From: Candidatus Poribacteria bacterium
Lineage (GTDB): Bacteria; Poribacteria; WGA-4E; PCPOR2b
NCBI GenBank assembly: GCA_022822785.1
Contig: JAJEAL010000093.1
Location: forward strand, 62,001-126,000
Reading direction: 5' to 3'
Length of the DNA: 64,000 nt
A program made the position numbers and the translations under genes. Shown piece by piece: positions 54,240 through 63,336 of this stretch; positions within the stretch are counted from its first letter, which is position 1, and every line of letters starts with the position of its first letter. A model generated the notes under the pieces. It saw only the letters and a program-made list of their open reading frames with translations. It searched no databases and was not told the DNA's origin.

Positions 54240-54905
54240 ATGTTAACCTCCAAGATAATTGATACAGTCGAGCAATTGCAGGCCACCTCTCAGAATATAC
54301 CAAAGATATGGGACGGTAGAAGTGCCATCCTAGAGATGAAAGAGGGTGGGTCAACGCAATGGAGACAGATGGAATGGATGGGTTTTTACTTTGAGTTTTT
54401 ATGTCAAACCCATTTTGAAGATATAGTTGATATGCCCGGCAAGCGGTATGGGAGAACGGAATTTGACGCTTTTGCTGAAATCTCGTGGGATTTTAAGACC
54501 CACGCGGCTAACTCAGGCAATTATACCGTCATCACGAATGATAGGGAAGCGATAGCAAGCACGATAAGCGATTACGGTTACTACGGGGTGATTATCGCAA
54601 TCGGAGAAGTCGAATACAACGACGAGAACGGGACTTTCAAAAGATGGCACGACGCACTGAAAGGGGGAATTAGCGAATACGAAATAGATAGAATCAAGAG
54701 GGATGCACCATCAAGAAAACGTAAGACAAAAGTTGCGTTGTCGGAAATTCGCTTTGCCTGTTTTAATGCCGAAACATTAAGCGAATGTGCAGGTTCATTC
54801 CAGAAGGGTTTTAGAAATGCCGATGGCAATCCGAGGCGTGAAAAGGTCACGATAAATCTCCGAAGACTCCCGGATGATGCCCTTATTGCTATTCAGGAGT
54901 TCTAG
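54240..54905 (+). CDS. Candidate restriction endonuclease partner, unrecognised family
   Basis: 221 residues, ATG 54240, 6 bases after the methylase. A compact PD-(D/E)XK-like motif is visible: Asp76 in TEFDAFAEI and Asp84-Phe85-Lys86 in SWDFKTHA, after an aromatic helix WRQMEWMGFYFEFLCQTHFED (about 41-61). The rest has alpha/beta character and a basic patch (KRDAPSRKRKTK, about 155-168). I do not recognise a named endonuclease family. Gene order and the motif together suggest it cuts the site its methylase protects. This is inference. Confidence 0.6.
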   Translation: MLTSKIIDTVEQLQATSQNIPKIWDGRSAILEMKEGGSTQWRQMEWMGFYFEFLCQTHFEDIVDMPGKRYGRTEFDAFAEISWDFKTHAANSGNYTVITNDREAIASTISDYGYYGVIIAIGEVEYNDENGTFKRWHDALKGGISEYEIDRIKRDAPSRKRKTKVALSEIRFACFNAETLSECAGSFQKGFRNADGNPRREKVTINLRRLPDDALIAIQEF

Positions 54906-55023
54906 TCTAAAACCACCAATGATAAGTAAATCACATCTATCGGATAATCACTGCCATTAGGCCGGATATAAAGTCCGAATTGAAAGCGTTGTGCCAGCAG
55001 ATTTCTAGGGAGGGTTCTGACGA

Positions 55024-55878
55024 ATGACAAGCAGAAAAGGAATTTTTGTTAGTTATGTAATAGTGCCTATTTTGTGCTTGGGGATAATAAGTCTGCTGGG
55101 CATAAATGGAGGCGGTTGCAATACAGAGCCTCTGCTCAAAAAAAAGTTTCCATTTATCGTGAAAACCCCCTCTAATGTTGATTATGGCGCTATCTTGATA
55201 GAGTATAAACCTAATAGTATAATAAAAGAAAACAAGAAGTTTGGTTCTTACTACTACATCGTTAATTATATGCCGAGCGATGAAACTGTCACTCACGAAA
55301 TGGAAGAATACGAGGCGAATCAAATAGCAAGGAGTAATAAAAAACCAGAAGCAACTAAAATTCAAAGTAACGTTACGGATGGTTGGCTCGATTTATTTGC
55401 GTCCAACCTTATATCTTCAGGATTGAATGTATTTAATCCTGAAATAGTTTCTGGTTTTGCAGATTATGAAACATTGAAACGATACCAGACGCGCTATCTC
55501 ATCGCTGCTCAATTAATCAAAGAGGATGACGATGAAGTCACACGAGATGCTGCGCTTAAAGAGGAATGGAAGCAGTATATTTATGAAGATTGGTTAAAGA
55601 GAGGTGTTTTTGATATTATTTTTTACGATAAAAGCGACAATTCTCTACTCACAACTAATGATAAAACTTTCAGACCTCATAGTTACGCTGGACACACATA
55701 TGAGTCAAATCTACGTGATGGAGTAAACATTTCGGAGATAAGTCAAATTAACAAGCAGAAACATGGCATAAAGACGATTGATGAAACATTAGAATGGAAA
55801 GGTCAATTTGATGAAAATTGGCTCACATTTGAAAACTTTCAGGACATTAATTGGGTCAAAGCAGAATATATCCGATAA
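55024..55878 (+). CDS. Membrane-anchored hypothetical protein
   Basis: 284 residues, ATG 55024 with AGGGAGGG upstream. One N-terminal hydrophobic segment (about 7-28) ending GINGGGC, which could be a lipobox-like site though poor. The rest is a charged, Lys/Asp/Tyr-rich soluble domain with a helical middle (DEVTRDAALKEEWKQYIYED) and no known motif. AT-richer than neighbours, which agrees with the island. Function unknown. Confidence 0.65.
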   Translation: MTSRKGIFVSYVIVPILCLGIISLLGINGGGCNTEPLLKKKFPFIVKTPSNVDYGAILIEYKPNSIIKENKKFGSYYYIVNYMPSDETVTHEMEEYEANQIARSNKKPEATKIQSNVTDGWLDLFASNLISSGLNVFNPEIVSGFADYETLKRYQTRYLIAAQLIKEDDDEVTRDAALKEEWKQYIYEDWLKRGVFDIIFYDKSDNSLLTTNDKTFRPHSYAGHTYESNLRDGVNISEISQINKQKHGIKTIDETLEWKGQFDENWLTFENFQDINWVKAEYIR

Positions 55879-55999
55879 CCCGAATTATCAGACATTCTGG
55901 ACGTTAGAAAGGTAGACTAAAAGAACTTCGCAATCCGTTTGCTGATTCTCTTTGTCTCTGACTCTTCCCAGTTCGTCAACGCAGCCCAGGAGATTCTCC

Positions 56000-57271
56000 T
56001 TGAGCAAAACAACAGCCAACAGCAGCGAATCAATCGGATACCGCGAACTAATTCGCGGCAATCGCAATTTTCGCTTGCTCTGGGTTGGTCAGATTATCAG
56101 TCTCTTGGGGGATTGGTTCAATTTTGTCGCTTCCGCCTCACTCATCGCAATACTCACCGGTTCCGGGTTCGCCGTCGGCAGCCTCTTCGTCGTCCGTATG
56201 CTCGCCCCATTCTTCATCAGTCCCATCGCCGGGGTGGTCGCCGATCGCTACAACCGCAAATATACTCTCATCATAACCGACGTGGCGCGCGTCGTCGTCG
56301 CATTCGGCTTCCTTCTGGTTCGGACCGCGGACGATGTCTGGCTGCTCTACGTTCTGACCGCCCTCCAACTTGGGATCGGTGGTTTCTTCTTTCCCACACG
56401 AAATGCAATCTTGCCCGACGTTGTTTCATCACAGGAGCTCGGAGCTGCCAACGCCTTGGGATCCGCGACGTGGTCGGTCATGCTCGCTGTGGGTGCCGCC
56501 ATCGGTGGAATTGTGTCCGGCGCATGGGGCATCTACCCCGCCTTTGTCATTGACGGCTTAACCTTTCTCCTCTCAGCCGCATTCATCGCCCAGATTAAAC
56601 TTGATGCGGAGCCAGGGCTCGTTGACTCGGATAAAACCATGGGGGGCGCCTTCAAAGAGTATATCGACGGTTTGCGTTACCTCGGGGGGCACACCGATAC
56701 ACTGGTCGTTGCGCTGCATAAGGCTGCCAGTGCACTGATGATGGGTTCTGGATCTCAGGTGGCGATGGTCGCCATCGCCGAAGATATCTTTACAATCGGA
56801 GAGGGTGGGGGTATCAGTCTCGGTCTTATGCTCGCGCTGGGCGGCGTTGGGACAGGCGTAGGTCCAATTGTCGCCCGCCGTTTCACCGGAGACAGAGATC
56901 GCCCGTTGCGGAATGCCATCATTTTGGGCTACCTGATGGGGGCTGTGGGGCTCGCGGTCGTCGCGCCGATGGCTCATTTCGGTTGGGTGCTTTTGGGGGT
57001 CACCCTCCGCGGGATTGGCGGGGGAATCGTCTGGGTGTTCTCGACACAACTGCTACTTCAACTCGCTCCCAGCACGGTTCGGGGACGGGTCTTCGCCACC
57101 GATTTTGCCCTTTTCACACTGATGAGCGCGGTCGGTTCTGCGGTTGCCGGCGGCGCACTCGACGCTTCACTCAGCCTCCCCGCAATCTTCTGGTGGATGG
57201 CGGGTTTGACGGTAATCCCAGCGGTGCTGTGGGCGATATGGCTGGGCGACAGAACCCAACACGAAACGTAA
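56000..57271 (+). CDS. MFS transporter
   Basis: About 423 residues from TTG 56000, chosen for AGGAGA 6 bases upstream; an in-frame TTG at 55952 is possible. About 12 TM helices. MFS loop 2-3 signature is GVVADRYNRK (about 68-77). The fold is closest in pattern to MFS drug/enterobactin-exporter-like proteins (MFS_3), with GQIISLLGDWFNFVA at the first helix. Substrate unknown. Confidence 0.88.
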   Translation: MSKTTANSSESIGYRELIRGNRNFRLLWVGQIISLLGDWFNFVASASLIAILTGSGFAVGSLFVVRMLAPFFISPIAGVVADRYNRKYTLIITDVARVVVAFGFLLVRTADDVWLLYVLTALQLGIGGFFFPTRNAILPDVVSSQELGAANALGSATWSVMLAVGAAIGGIVSGAWGIYPAFVIDGLTFLLSAAFIAQIKLDAEPGLVDSDKTMGGAFKEYIDGLRYLGGHTDTLVVALHKAASALMMGSGSQVAMVAIAEDIFTIGEGGGISLGLMLALGGVGTGVGPIVARRFTGDRDRPLRNAIILGYLMGAVGLAVVAPMAHFGWVLLGVTLRGIGGGIVWVFSTQLLLQLAPSTVRGRVFATDFALFTLMSAVGSAVAGGALDASLSLPAIFWWMAGLTVIPAVLWAIWLGDRTQHET

Positions 57272-57284
57272 TGCGTAAAACATA

Positions 57285-57345
57285 AAAACGAGAAGACGAG
57301 CTAAAGCCTTTGTCCCGTTATCCCGTCTTCCCGTTATCTCGTTTT
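57285..57345. terminator. Probable bidirectional terminator between converging genes
   Basis: AAAACGAGA (57285-57293) and TCTCGTTTT (57337-57345) form a perfect 9-bp outer stem with inner partial pairing (GTTATCCCG.../CCCGTTAT). It lies between the plus-strand MFS gene and the minus-strand isomerase gene that converge here. Confidence 0.5.
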
Positions 57346-57385
57346 CTACTTCCTTGCGTCTTTGCGCCTTTGCGTTAAGATAGGT

Positions 57386-58096
57386 TCACTCACCAAATCC
57401 CAGACTGCGGAGATGTGCCACAGCTTGCTGCATATCCCCGGGTGCCTGCATAATCCACGGCCCCTGAAAACCCACGCCTTCAAGAACCCCCTTGACACCA
57501 GCAAAATCCACCGACCCTGTGCCAAGCGTGGGGAAATCCCACTCGTCAAAATTACCGCTGTGGTCCTTCAAATGGGTGCTCACGACATACTGCGCGACCT
57601 TTTTTAACTCTGTGACCGCATCTGCCCCATCCGTATAGAAACTAATGTTCCCCGTATCGTAATTGATTCTGATGTTCGGATGGTCGGTCGCCTCGATCGT
57701 CTTCAAAGCAGCCTCAGCATTATGAAGGAGCGCCGGGTGTGTTTCGAGTGCGACGGTGATCCCCCGTTGCGCCGCTTCATCGCCCATCGTTTTCAACCAA
57801 TCACAAACCCTCGGTCTCATATCTTCATCGGCTTTGATGCTGCTGAGCGCGAGATCTACCCCCATTTTGACCGCCGCATCAAAGGCATTTATCCACGCTT
57901 GGCTCGCCTCCTCAGTAGCAACGGTATCCTCTTCGAGATACAACGCGGTCAATCCGATGGGTTGCAGCCCGTTCGCTTTGAGATTTGCCTGAAGTTCCTC
58001 AACCTTGTCCGGTTCAGGGGCGCCCACTTGAACATATCGGATACCATGTTCTAAAAGTTCTGCGCCGCCGCCTATATTCGCCAATACGTTTGCCAT
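57386..58096 (-). CDS. Sugar phosphate isomerase/epimerase (TIM barrel)
   Basis: 236 residues, shorter than the usual 270-290. AP-endonuclease-2/xylose-isomerase-like TIM barrel: VALETHPALLHNAEAALKTI (about 116-135), RINYDTGNISFY (about 143-154), VVSTHLKDHSG (about 171-181) and LGTGSVDFAGVKGVL (about 191-205), with metal ligands Glu, Asp, His and a later residue. Acts on an unknown sugar; many of these are paired with Gfo/Idh enzymes. Confidence 0.88.
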   Translation of the reverse strand: MANVLANIGGGAELLEHGIRYVQVGAPEPDKVEELQANLKANGLQPIGLTALYLEEDTVATEEASQAWINAFDAAVKMGVDLALSSIKADEDMRPRVCDWLKTMGDEAAQRGITVALETHPALLHNAEAALKTIEATDHPNIRINYDTGNISFYTDGADAVTELKKVAQYVVSTHLKDHSGNFDEWDFPTLGTGSVDFAGVKGVLEGVGFQGPWIMQAPGDMQQAVAHLRSLGFGE

Positions 58097-58176
58097 ACCG
58101 ACTCCTTTCTGCGCGGGTGAACCGCGCTTCCGATCTTCCCGACTTATACACTTTGTGCGTGATGGTGTACTATCTT

Positions 58177-58289
58177 AGGACTTACGCAGCTAAACGGTTA
58201 AAGCCCTATAGTTCGGCGATTCATCGCCGCTAGACATCGTTGCCAACGTCCGATGAATCGGGCAACTACAATCGAAGTGCGTAAGTCCT
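58177..58289. mobile_element. Small MITE-like element with 12-base inverted ends
   Basis: 113 bases with perfect 12-base terminal repeats AGGACTTACGCA (58177-58188) and TGCGTAAGTCCT (58278-58289). The flanks carry a direct repeat TATCTTA (58171-58177 and 58291-58297), which may be a target duplication. Inside is a further inverted pair (GGCGATTCATCGCC; CCGATGAATCGG). No coding capacity. The same end sequence recurs at 47870-47881 and, in reverse, at 59461-59472. Confidence 0.75.
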
Positions 58290-58368
58290 GTATCTTACAC
58301 CTTTGGCGGATGGATCGCAAGCCGTTTGTTAATTTGATCTGAATTTTTTAGCCTTTTTTTTCTAATCG

Positions 58369-58436
58369 TGCTATAATGTCTGTCTGACACCTCCCTTGCT
58401 CCCCCCGCTAGCGGGGGGATTAAGGGGGGTACAAAA
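58369..58436 (+). promoter_or_regulatory. Extended -10 promoter and GC hairpin before the PhyH gene
   Basis: TGCTATAAT at 58369-58377 is an extended -10 box without a good -35. After it comes the perfect 18-base palindrome CCCCCCGCTAGCGGGGGG (58401-58418) and a G-run. The hairpin would be in the leader of the PhyH mRNA (start 58460). The rest of the 363-base gap is filled by the element at 58177. Confidence 0.45.
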
Positions 58437-58459
58437 ATGAGCGAGGGACCATTTGCGAC

Positions 58460-59332
58460 ATGCTTAACGATTCACAGATTGCAACATTCAAAGCAGAAGG
58501 CTACCTGATCATTGAGAACCTTTTCACCGACGACGACCTGCGCCCGGTAAGAGACGAGTTCAGTGCTGTCGTCGAAGCGCAGGCGCAGCAACTTTATCAA
58601 GCCGGGCGGGTGAGCAGTTTGTATGAAAATGAGCCATTTGAACGGCGGTTGGCAAAGATCGCTGCCGAGGCACCGGAAGCGACCGCCGTACTCCAAACCC
58701 GCGCCCATAAAGACGAAGCGTTTTTTCAGTTCCTGAAGCATCCCAAAATTCTTGATCGGGTTGAGTCGATGGTGGGTCCTGATATCTTGTGCCACCCCTC
58801 CTACAACATCCACCCACGCCTACCGGGAGGGTATACCTGTCCGCATCAGGATGCCGGATTTTACCTGCCCGATGGCGACGAAACGTTGATTCTGGCGTGC
58901 TTGATACCGCTCGTCGATACCACGCTTGAGAATGGGTGTCTCTGGGTTGCCCCACGTCGGCACAAAGAGGGTGTTTTACGCCATCTCTGGGAAGAGGACG
59001 GTCTGAATATCTCTCCTGAAGCGGTCTCAGAGGCAGAGCGGCAGCCAATCCCCACAAAGGTCGGCAGCATGGTGATGTTCAGCAGTATGACCCCGCACGG
59101 TTCCCTGGTCAATCACACGGATACTATCCGTTGGAGCATGGACCTCCGCTACCAAGCACTAGGGAAACCCACAGGGCGTTGGTATGTCCCCGGTTTTGTC
59201 GCCCGGAGCCGTTCAAACCCCGAATCGGAGACCCCCAACTGCAAAGCATGGATCGCCGAAGTCGAGCGCGTCGAGGAGCACGCAAACAGATTTCCCGAAT
59301 GGCCACGTTACCGTTGGCCCAATATAAAATAG
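58460..59332 (+). CDS. Phytanoyl-CoA dioxygenase (PhyH) family enzyme
   Basis: 290 residues, ATG 58460. H-x-D is in CPHQDAGFYLP (about 120-130). The distal His is in MTPHGSLVNHT (about 212-222) and the 2-oxoglutarate Arg in TIRWSMDLRYQ. The text LENGCLWVAPRRHKEGVL is typical. It is the second PhyH gene in this window but not a close copy of the first; the two share only the metal-site pattern. Substrate unknown. Confidence 0.92.
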   Translation: MLNDSQIATFKAEGYLIIENLFTDDDLRPVRDEFSAVVEAQAQQLYQAGRVSSLYENEPFERRLAKIAAEAPEATAVLQTRAHKDEAFFQFLKHPKILDRVESMVGPDILCHPSYNIHPRLPGGYTCPHQDAGFYLPDGDETLILACLIPLVDTTLENGCLWVAPRRHKEGVLRHLWEEDGLNISPEAVSEAERQPIPTKVGSMVMFSSMTPHGSLVNHTDTIRWSMDLRYQALGKPTGRWYVPGFVARSRSNPESETPNCKAWIAEVERVEEHANRFPEWPRYRWPNIK

Positions 59333-59357
59333 ACTCACATTAAGAAATCGTGCAACC

Positions 59358-59472
59358 GAAACCGCGTTTTTTCTTCAAAACTCGGTTTCTCTGAGCGCTT
59401 TGCACCTTCTTACTACCCCCTTGATAAGGGGGGCAGGGGGGTTGGTTTTGAACCTTCAACTGCGTAAGTCCT
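59358..59472. repeat. Palindromic repeats between converging PhyH and oxidase genes
   Basis: GAAACCG(CG)TTTTTTCTTCAAAA(CT)CGGTTTC (59358-59389) is one member of a repeat family also seen at 63164-63195. A second hairpin ACCCCCTTGATAAGGGGGGCAGGGGGGTT follows near 59414-59442. The reversed end TGCGTAAGTCCT of the MITE-like element is at 59461-59472. The 225-base gap has no gene; the hairpins may also stop converging transcripts. Confidence 0.65.
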
Positions 59473-59557
59473 AAGTTCCAATAATAACCAGTATCATAGG
59501 GAACAACGATCCGCCGGCCTACCACCGAGAGCCTGAGCGTTGTTCCCCACAACTTTC

Positions 59558-60895
59558 TTAACCTGACGGCATTTCTCCCAAATCGCGCCGAAGTTCATCT
59601 GCTGAAGCAACGTCCGCAACTGTGCCGGGCGGATGGTCATACCACCCTGGATCTTCATAGTTGCGGAGCTGTTCCCGGATTTTGAGGATAGTGAACATAC
59701 CTCCCATTGTGATGTAATCAAAGGGGCCCCGCGCACCGACCATAGGGATGCTGTTCTTTGGCACAGGCATGTGGCCCGCTTCAACATGAATACCGTGCTC
59801 TCCCATGCCGTGTTCTCCCATCATCATATAGGCGGGTAGCAGATGACGGACCTTCTGATCGAACCGCTCTTTCTGCACCCCCAACACATTTGGAAAGTCA
59901 TGTCCCATCTGATTCATGACGTGATGGGTCATGTGGCAGTGCACAGGCCAATCCCCCGGCTCACTAGCGACAAATTCAATATCGCGTGTGTCGCCGACAG
60001 GGACAAGGATCGTGCCACCGGGCTCCTGCGCCGAAGCTGGGATGCTGCCCCCGTTGGTCGCGGTCGTCTTGAAGTAATGCCCGTGAAGATGAATCGAATG
60101 GTGATCCATCGCCGAAAGATTAGCCAAGCGAATCCGCACCCGGTCCCCTATTTGGGCGACCAGGGGTTCAGTACCAGGATAACACTTCGCGTTTATCGTT
60201 AGCACGTTAAAATCCTTCATCTCGTTGGGGTTGGGTGTCGATGTTCCCGGATCAATTCGCCATTCACTCAACATGATAGCAAAATCCCGATCGACCCTGT
60301 AATCAGGTGAGATTTTTCTAGGGTGGAAAACCAGCATTCCCATCATGCCCATCGCCATCTGCGTCATTTCATCATGGTGGGAATGGTACATATAGGTCCC
60401 CGATTGGCGGACCGTCCACTCATATTTGAAGGTTTCGCCCGGTAGGATAGCCCGCTGCGTTAACCCGCCAACGCCATCCATCCCATTGGGGAGAAAGACG
60501 CCGTGCCAGTGGACAGACGTGGGAGCTTTGAGTCGGTTGGTGACATAGATTCGGATACGATCCCCGTCCACCGCCTCAATGGTTGGACCATGAACCTGTC
60601 CATTATAACCCCAGCACTTCGCTTGCAGACCGGGAGCGAAATCGTGCCATACCTCCTCAGCGATTAAATGAAAGACTTTAACGCCATCAACAATCTTCCA
60701 CGGTAAAGTAGAACTATTGGGGGTGTTAACGGGGGTATAGTCCTTATCAGGCAGCCCCGGCGCTAATGCTGGCCGTTGTACGTCACCCGCGTAAGACTTT
60801 TCCCATTGAGATGCTGCTGCGTTGGATTTTACCGCTCCTAGCGCGACAGCACCACCGACCACCGCCCCTGTTTTTAGCATATCCCTTCGATTCAT
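59558..60895 (-). CDS. Tat-exported multicopper oxidase
   Basis: 445 residues from ATG 60895 (GGAGGA upstream; the longer frame lacks the clean Tat start). Tat-like signal MNRRDMLKTGAVVGGAVALG. Four copper motifs are seen: HWHG, HSHHDE, HLHGHYF and HCHMTHHVMNQM, the last with the T1 Cys-His and Met. A Met/His-rich tail (MMMGEHGMGEHGIHVEAGHM) resembles CueO-type copper-sensing segments. It is a periplasmic oxidase that likely oxidises Cu(I). It starts one base after the TolC-like gene ends. Confidence 0.93.
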   Translation of the reverse strand: MNRRDMLKTGAVVGGAVALGAVKSNAAASQWEKSYAGDVQRPALAPGLPDKDYTPVNTPNSSTLPWKIVDGVKVFHLIAEEVWHDFAPGLQAKCWGYNGQVHGPTIEAVDGDRIRIYVTNRLKAPTSVHWHGVFLPNGMDGVGGLTQRAILPGETFKYEWTVRQSGTYMYHSHHDEMTQMAMGMMGMLVFHPRKISPDYRVDRDFAIMLSEWRIDPGTSTPNPNEMKDFNVLTINAKCYPGTEPLVAQIGDRVRIRLANLSAMDHHSIHLHGHYFKTTATNGGSIPASAQEPGGTILVPVGDTRDIEFVASEPGDWPVHCHMTHHVMNQMGHDFPNVLGVQKERFDQKVRHLLPAYMMMGEHGMGEHGIHVEAGHMPVPKNSIPMVGARGPFDYITMGGMFTILKIREQLRNYEDPGWYDHPPGTVADVASADELRRDLGEMPSG

Positions 60896-60896
60896 T

Positions 60897-62348
60897 TCAG
60901 TGTCCTCCTTCCATCCCTGAAGCGTTAAGATGTCTGACAACATTGCCCCCCTGCGATAGGGAGGTATCGTCCGAGACTAGCCTGCCGTTAAGAATCTGAT
61001 CTAACGCCACGCGGGCGACATGATAATTGTAGAGTGCTTGGATATAGTCTCGACCGGCATTAATCTGCTGTTGTTTTGCCAACAACAAGCGTGGCGTACC
61101 CACCTGCATCGCATTATATTGCAGCTGGACCTGTTCGAGTATCTGCTCTTGGAGTGGAAGTATCTCGTTCTGATAAGAGAGCGCCATCTTCTGAGCGGCT
61201 AACAGTTGACGGTGAGCGGCGCGGACGACCGAACGAATCTCAACCGCTAGCGCGTGATAGGCCTCTTGCCGACGACGCAACTCCGCCGCTGCGGCCGCTC
61301 GCTCCCCCTGTTTTCGATCAAAAAGCGGAATCTCAAAACCGACTGCAGGGCCCGCCTTCCAAGCCAGCTCTTCCTGCTCAAGTTCTCCACCGATTTCCAA
61401 GTGCGGCACGAGAGACATCGCTTTTGCAATACCAAGCTGTTTCCCAAAAAACACGATCTCTCCGCGGGCGATGGCAAGATCTATGCTATTTTCGATAGCA
61501 ACCTTCTCAACGTTATCAAGTTTCATCGGTTCCGCCGGGACGTTGGGCAGCCGATCTTCAACTGTCCAAGTGGTGCCCTTGCCCCATAGTCCCATCAATC
61601 TGTTAAGTTGCTCGCGGTTTTCAGCAAGCATGACCTCTGCAGCAGTGAGCCCCAGCTCTGATTGCTCATAGAGCGTACGCTGAAGCAGCAAATCCAGCTC
61701 CGGAATGTTACCCGCCTCGTAAAGTTGGCTAGCAAATTTATGACCCGCTTGGGTTGCGAGCACAATCTGACGGAACATCTCCAACATCTGTGTATCAGCC
61801 TGAACGCGATAAAACGCTACGCGGGTTTGCCTTGCTAAATCCATTACAGCAGCCGTCACGCGGAGCTTTGTTGTCTCGAATTCAGACTGCGCGACTGATC
61901 TCCGCATCGGGCCGTACAGAAGCGAGAGAAAATCCATCTCGACCTCAAAAACATAGCTATCGTGAGCGGGATGCGCTGTCATCGGATCCTGGGGGAGCCC
62001 AAGCGTTGCCCCCGCATGAAAAGCGGGATTGGAGAGCGTTCCAGCCTCAACGACAGCAGCATGTGCGATACCAAGCTCCTCATAAGTCGCCTGTAAACGA
62101 CGGTTATTCAACAACGCAAGTTGCACGGCGGCATCGGCAATCAGCGGTTGGCTCAGCAACTCTTCAATCGTCTGTGCTGCTGCATCCGTCGGATCCGTGT
62201 GCATATTCCACTCAAGAGCGTAGCCGATACGTTCCTCGACCTGCTGTTGGACCTCGTTGAAAGCCATTTCTTTTGATACGCCGGCGCAGCCGGTTAGGAT
62301 AGATAACGCCGCGAAAAAAAACGCGGCGTGTCTCATTTTCTCGTTCAT
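60897..62348 (-). CDS. TolC/CusC-like outer-membrane efflux lipoprotein
   Basis: 483 residues from ATG 62348. Lipoprotein signal ends SILTGC. The helical coiled-coil repeats and short beta text of the outer membrane efflux protein (OEP) family are present: LQATYEELGIAHAAVVEAGTLSNP (about 85-108) and its second-half counterpart around GFEIPLFDRKQGERAAAAAEL (about 331-351). It would form the exit duct of a metal efflux system. The inner-membrane pump (CusA-like) and adaptor (CusB-like) are not in this window. Confidence 0.9.
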   Translation of the reverse strand: MNEKMRHAAFFFAALSILTGCAGVSKEMAFNEVQQQVEERIGYALEWNMHTDPTDAAAQTIEELLSQPLIADAAVQLALLNNRRLQATYEELGIAHAAVVEAGTLSNPAFHAGATLGLPQDPMTAHPAHDSYVFEVEMDFLSLLYGPMRRSVAQSEFETTKLRVTAAVMDLARQTRVAFYRVQADTQMLEMFRQIVLATQAGHKFASQLYEAGNIPELDLLLQRTLYEQSELGLTAAEVMLAENREQLNRLMGLWGKGTTWTVEDRLPNVPAEPMKLDNVEKVAIENSIDLAIARGEIVFFGKQLGIAKAMSLVPHLEIGGELEQEELAWKAGPAVGFEIPLFDRKQGERAAAAAELRRRQEAYHALAVEIRSVVRAAHRQLLAAQKMALSYQNEILPLQEQILEQVQLQYNAMQVGTPRLLLAKQQQINAGRDYIQALYNYHVARVALDQILNGRLVSDDTSLSQGGNVVRHLNASGMEGGH

Positions 62349-62369
62349 TTGTCAAACTCCTAGGCTATA

Positions 62370-63098
62370 TCAATGGCTATGTTTGTGCGGTTTCAGGTCC
62401 TCTGTATCCGACATACCAGCATTTGAAACCGAAATCTGCATTTTCGTACTATGGCACCTGAACATCGCACTCCCGAAATACGGATTGCGAGCGGATTCGC
62501 CGGTTTGCAGCCAAATCCCGCCTTCAGGGACATCGGGCGCCATCCCGCACACATAGCTATATACCGGCTTCTCATAGGTAGCGGGCACGCCCGCAGCAGC
62601 GATAAAATGCCGGAAACTATCGCTCAATGCGCCGTATCCGATTCGAGTGGCTTTGATGTCCGAGAGAGTGCCAAGCCGATGTAAGGTATCGTGAATCATC
62701 GTGGTGTGGACCTTTTGAGCACTCCACAGATCAGTAGGAGCTGCACCTTCAAGCGTATTGAATGCCTCAAGCATCGCCTGCGCTTTTACGTTGACCCCCT
62801 CCGTCGTATCAGACGCGAGTTGGTCCCCGATGGCGAAGTAGGCATCTAGCATTGCCCTCAATGCTGCGACCGCGCCGGGTGAGAATTCAGGGTTGCTATG
62901 GGCCCCACTCTCTTCGTGCGTCTGTTCCGGCGGCATATTGCCGTGACCGAGGGCAGATCCGTGTTCGGTGCCAGGGTTTGCAGGATGATCCGGTGAGGTG
63001 GTTAGGTTAACGGTTTTGCTGCCGCAGCCAAGGGCTAGCGGTATAAATAGAGTGATAAGTATAGAGAGAGCGCGTTGGTTGAAAATCCTACATAACAT
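62370..63098 (-). CDS. DUF3347 lipoprotein of the copper cluster
   Basis: 242 residues, ATG 63098 with GGAGG upstream. Lipoprotein signal ends LALGC. A His/Met-rich linker (about 35-70: HGSALGHGNMPPEQTHEESGAH) precedes a DUF3347 domain (about 75-225) with YSYVCGMAPDVPEGGIW and NPYFGSAMFRCHS, the C-x-M...N-P-Y-x-G-x-x-M-x-x-C pattern known from CusB-like proteins. The His-rich tail ends KPHKHSH. It probably binds Cu in the periplasm and delivers it to efflux or oxidation. Confidence 0.85.
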   Translation of the reverse strand: MLCRIFNQRALSILITLFIPLALGCGSKTVNLTTSPDHPANPGTEHGSALGHGNMPPEQTHEESGAHSNPEFSPGAVAALRAMLDAYFAIGDQLASDTTEGVNVKAQAMLEAFNTLEGAAPTDLWSAQKVHTTMIHDTLHRLGTLSDIKATRIGYGALSDSFRHFIAAAGVPATYEKPVYSYVCGMAPDVPEGGIWLQTGESARNPYFGSAMFRCHSTKMQISVSNAGMSDTEDLKPHKHSH

Positions 63099-63163
63099 GA
63101 AAATACCTCCGTCGTTAATGAAAAATGATGGGCCATCTAAAAAGAAGGTGCAAAACCCAAAGG

Positions 63164-63195
63164 GAAACCGGGTTTTTTCTTAAAAACCCGGTCTC
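63164..63195. repeat. GAAACCGGG...CCCGGTCTC palindromic repeat
   Basis: GAAACCGGG and CCCGGTCTC arms around TTTTTTCTTAAAAA, one mismatch. Same family as the copy at 59358-59389. It lies in the gap between the DUF3347 gene and the Cys-rich gene. Confidence 0.65.
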
Positions 63196-63336
63196 TTTCT
63201 TCTGTCGTGGATTTCTGCTGCACGATTTCTTAATATCAGCCAAAATGATTAGAGATAGGAGGGCGGTGATGCCACATGGGTGCACACCAATACCGACCAA
63301 TCAATACACTTCAGCATCGCGAAAGCATTGGGGAAA

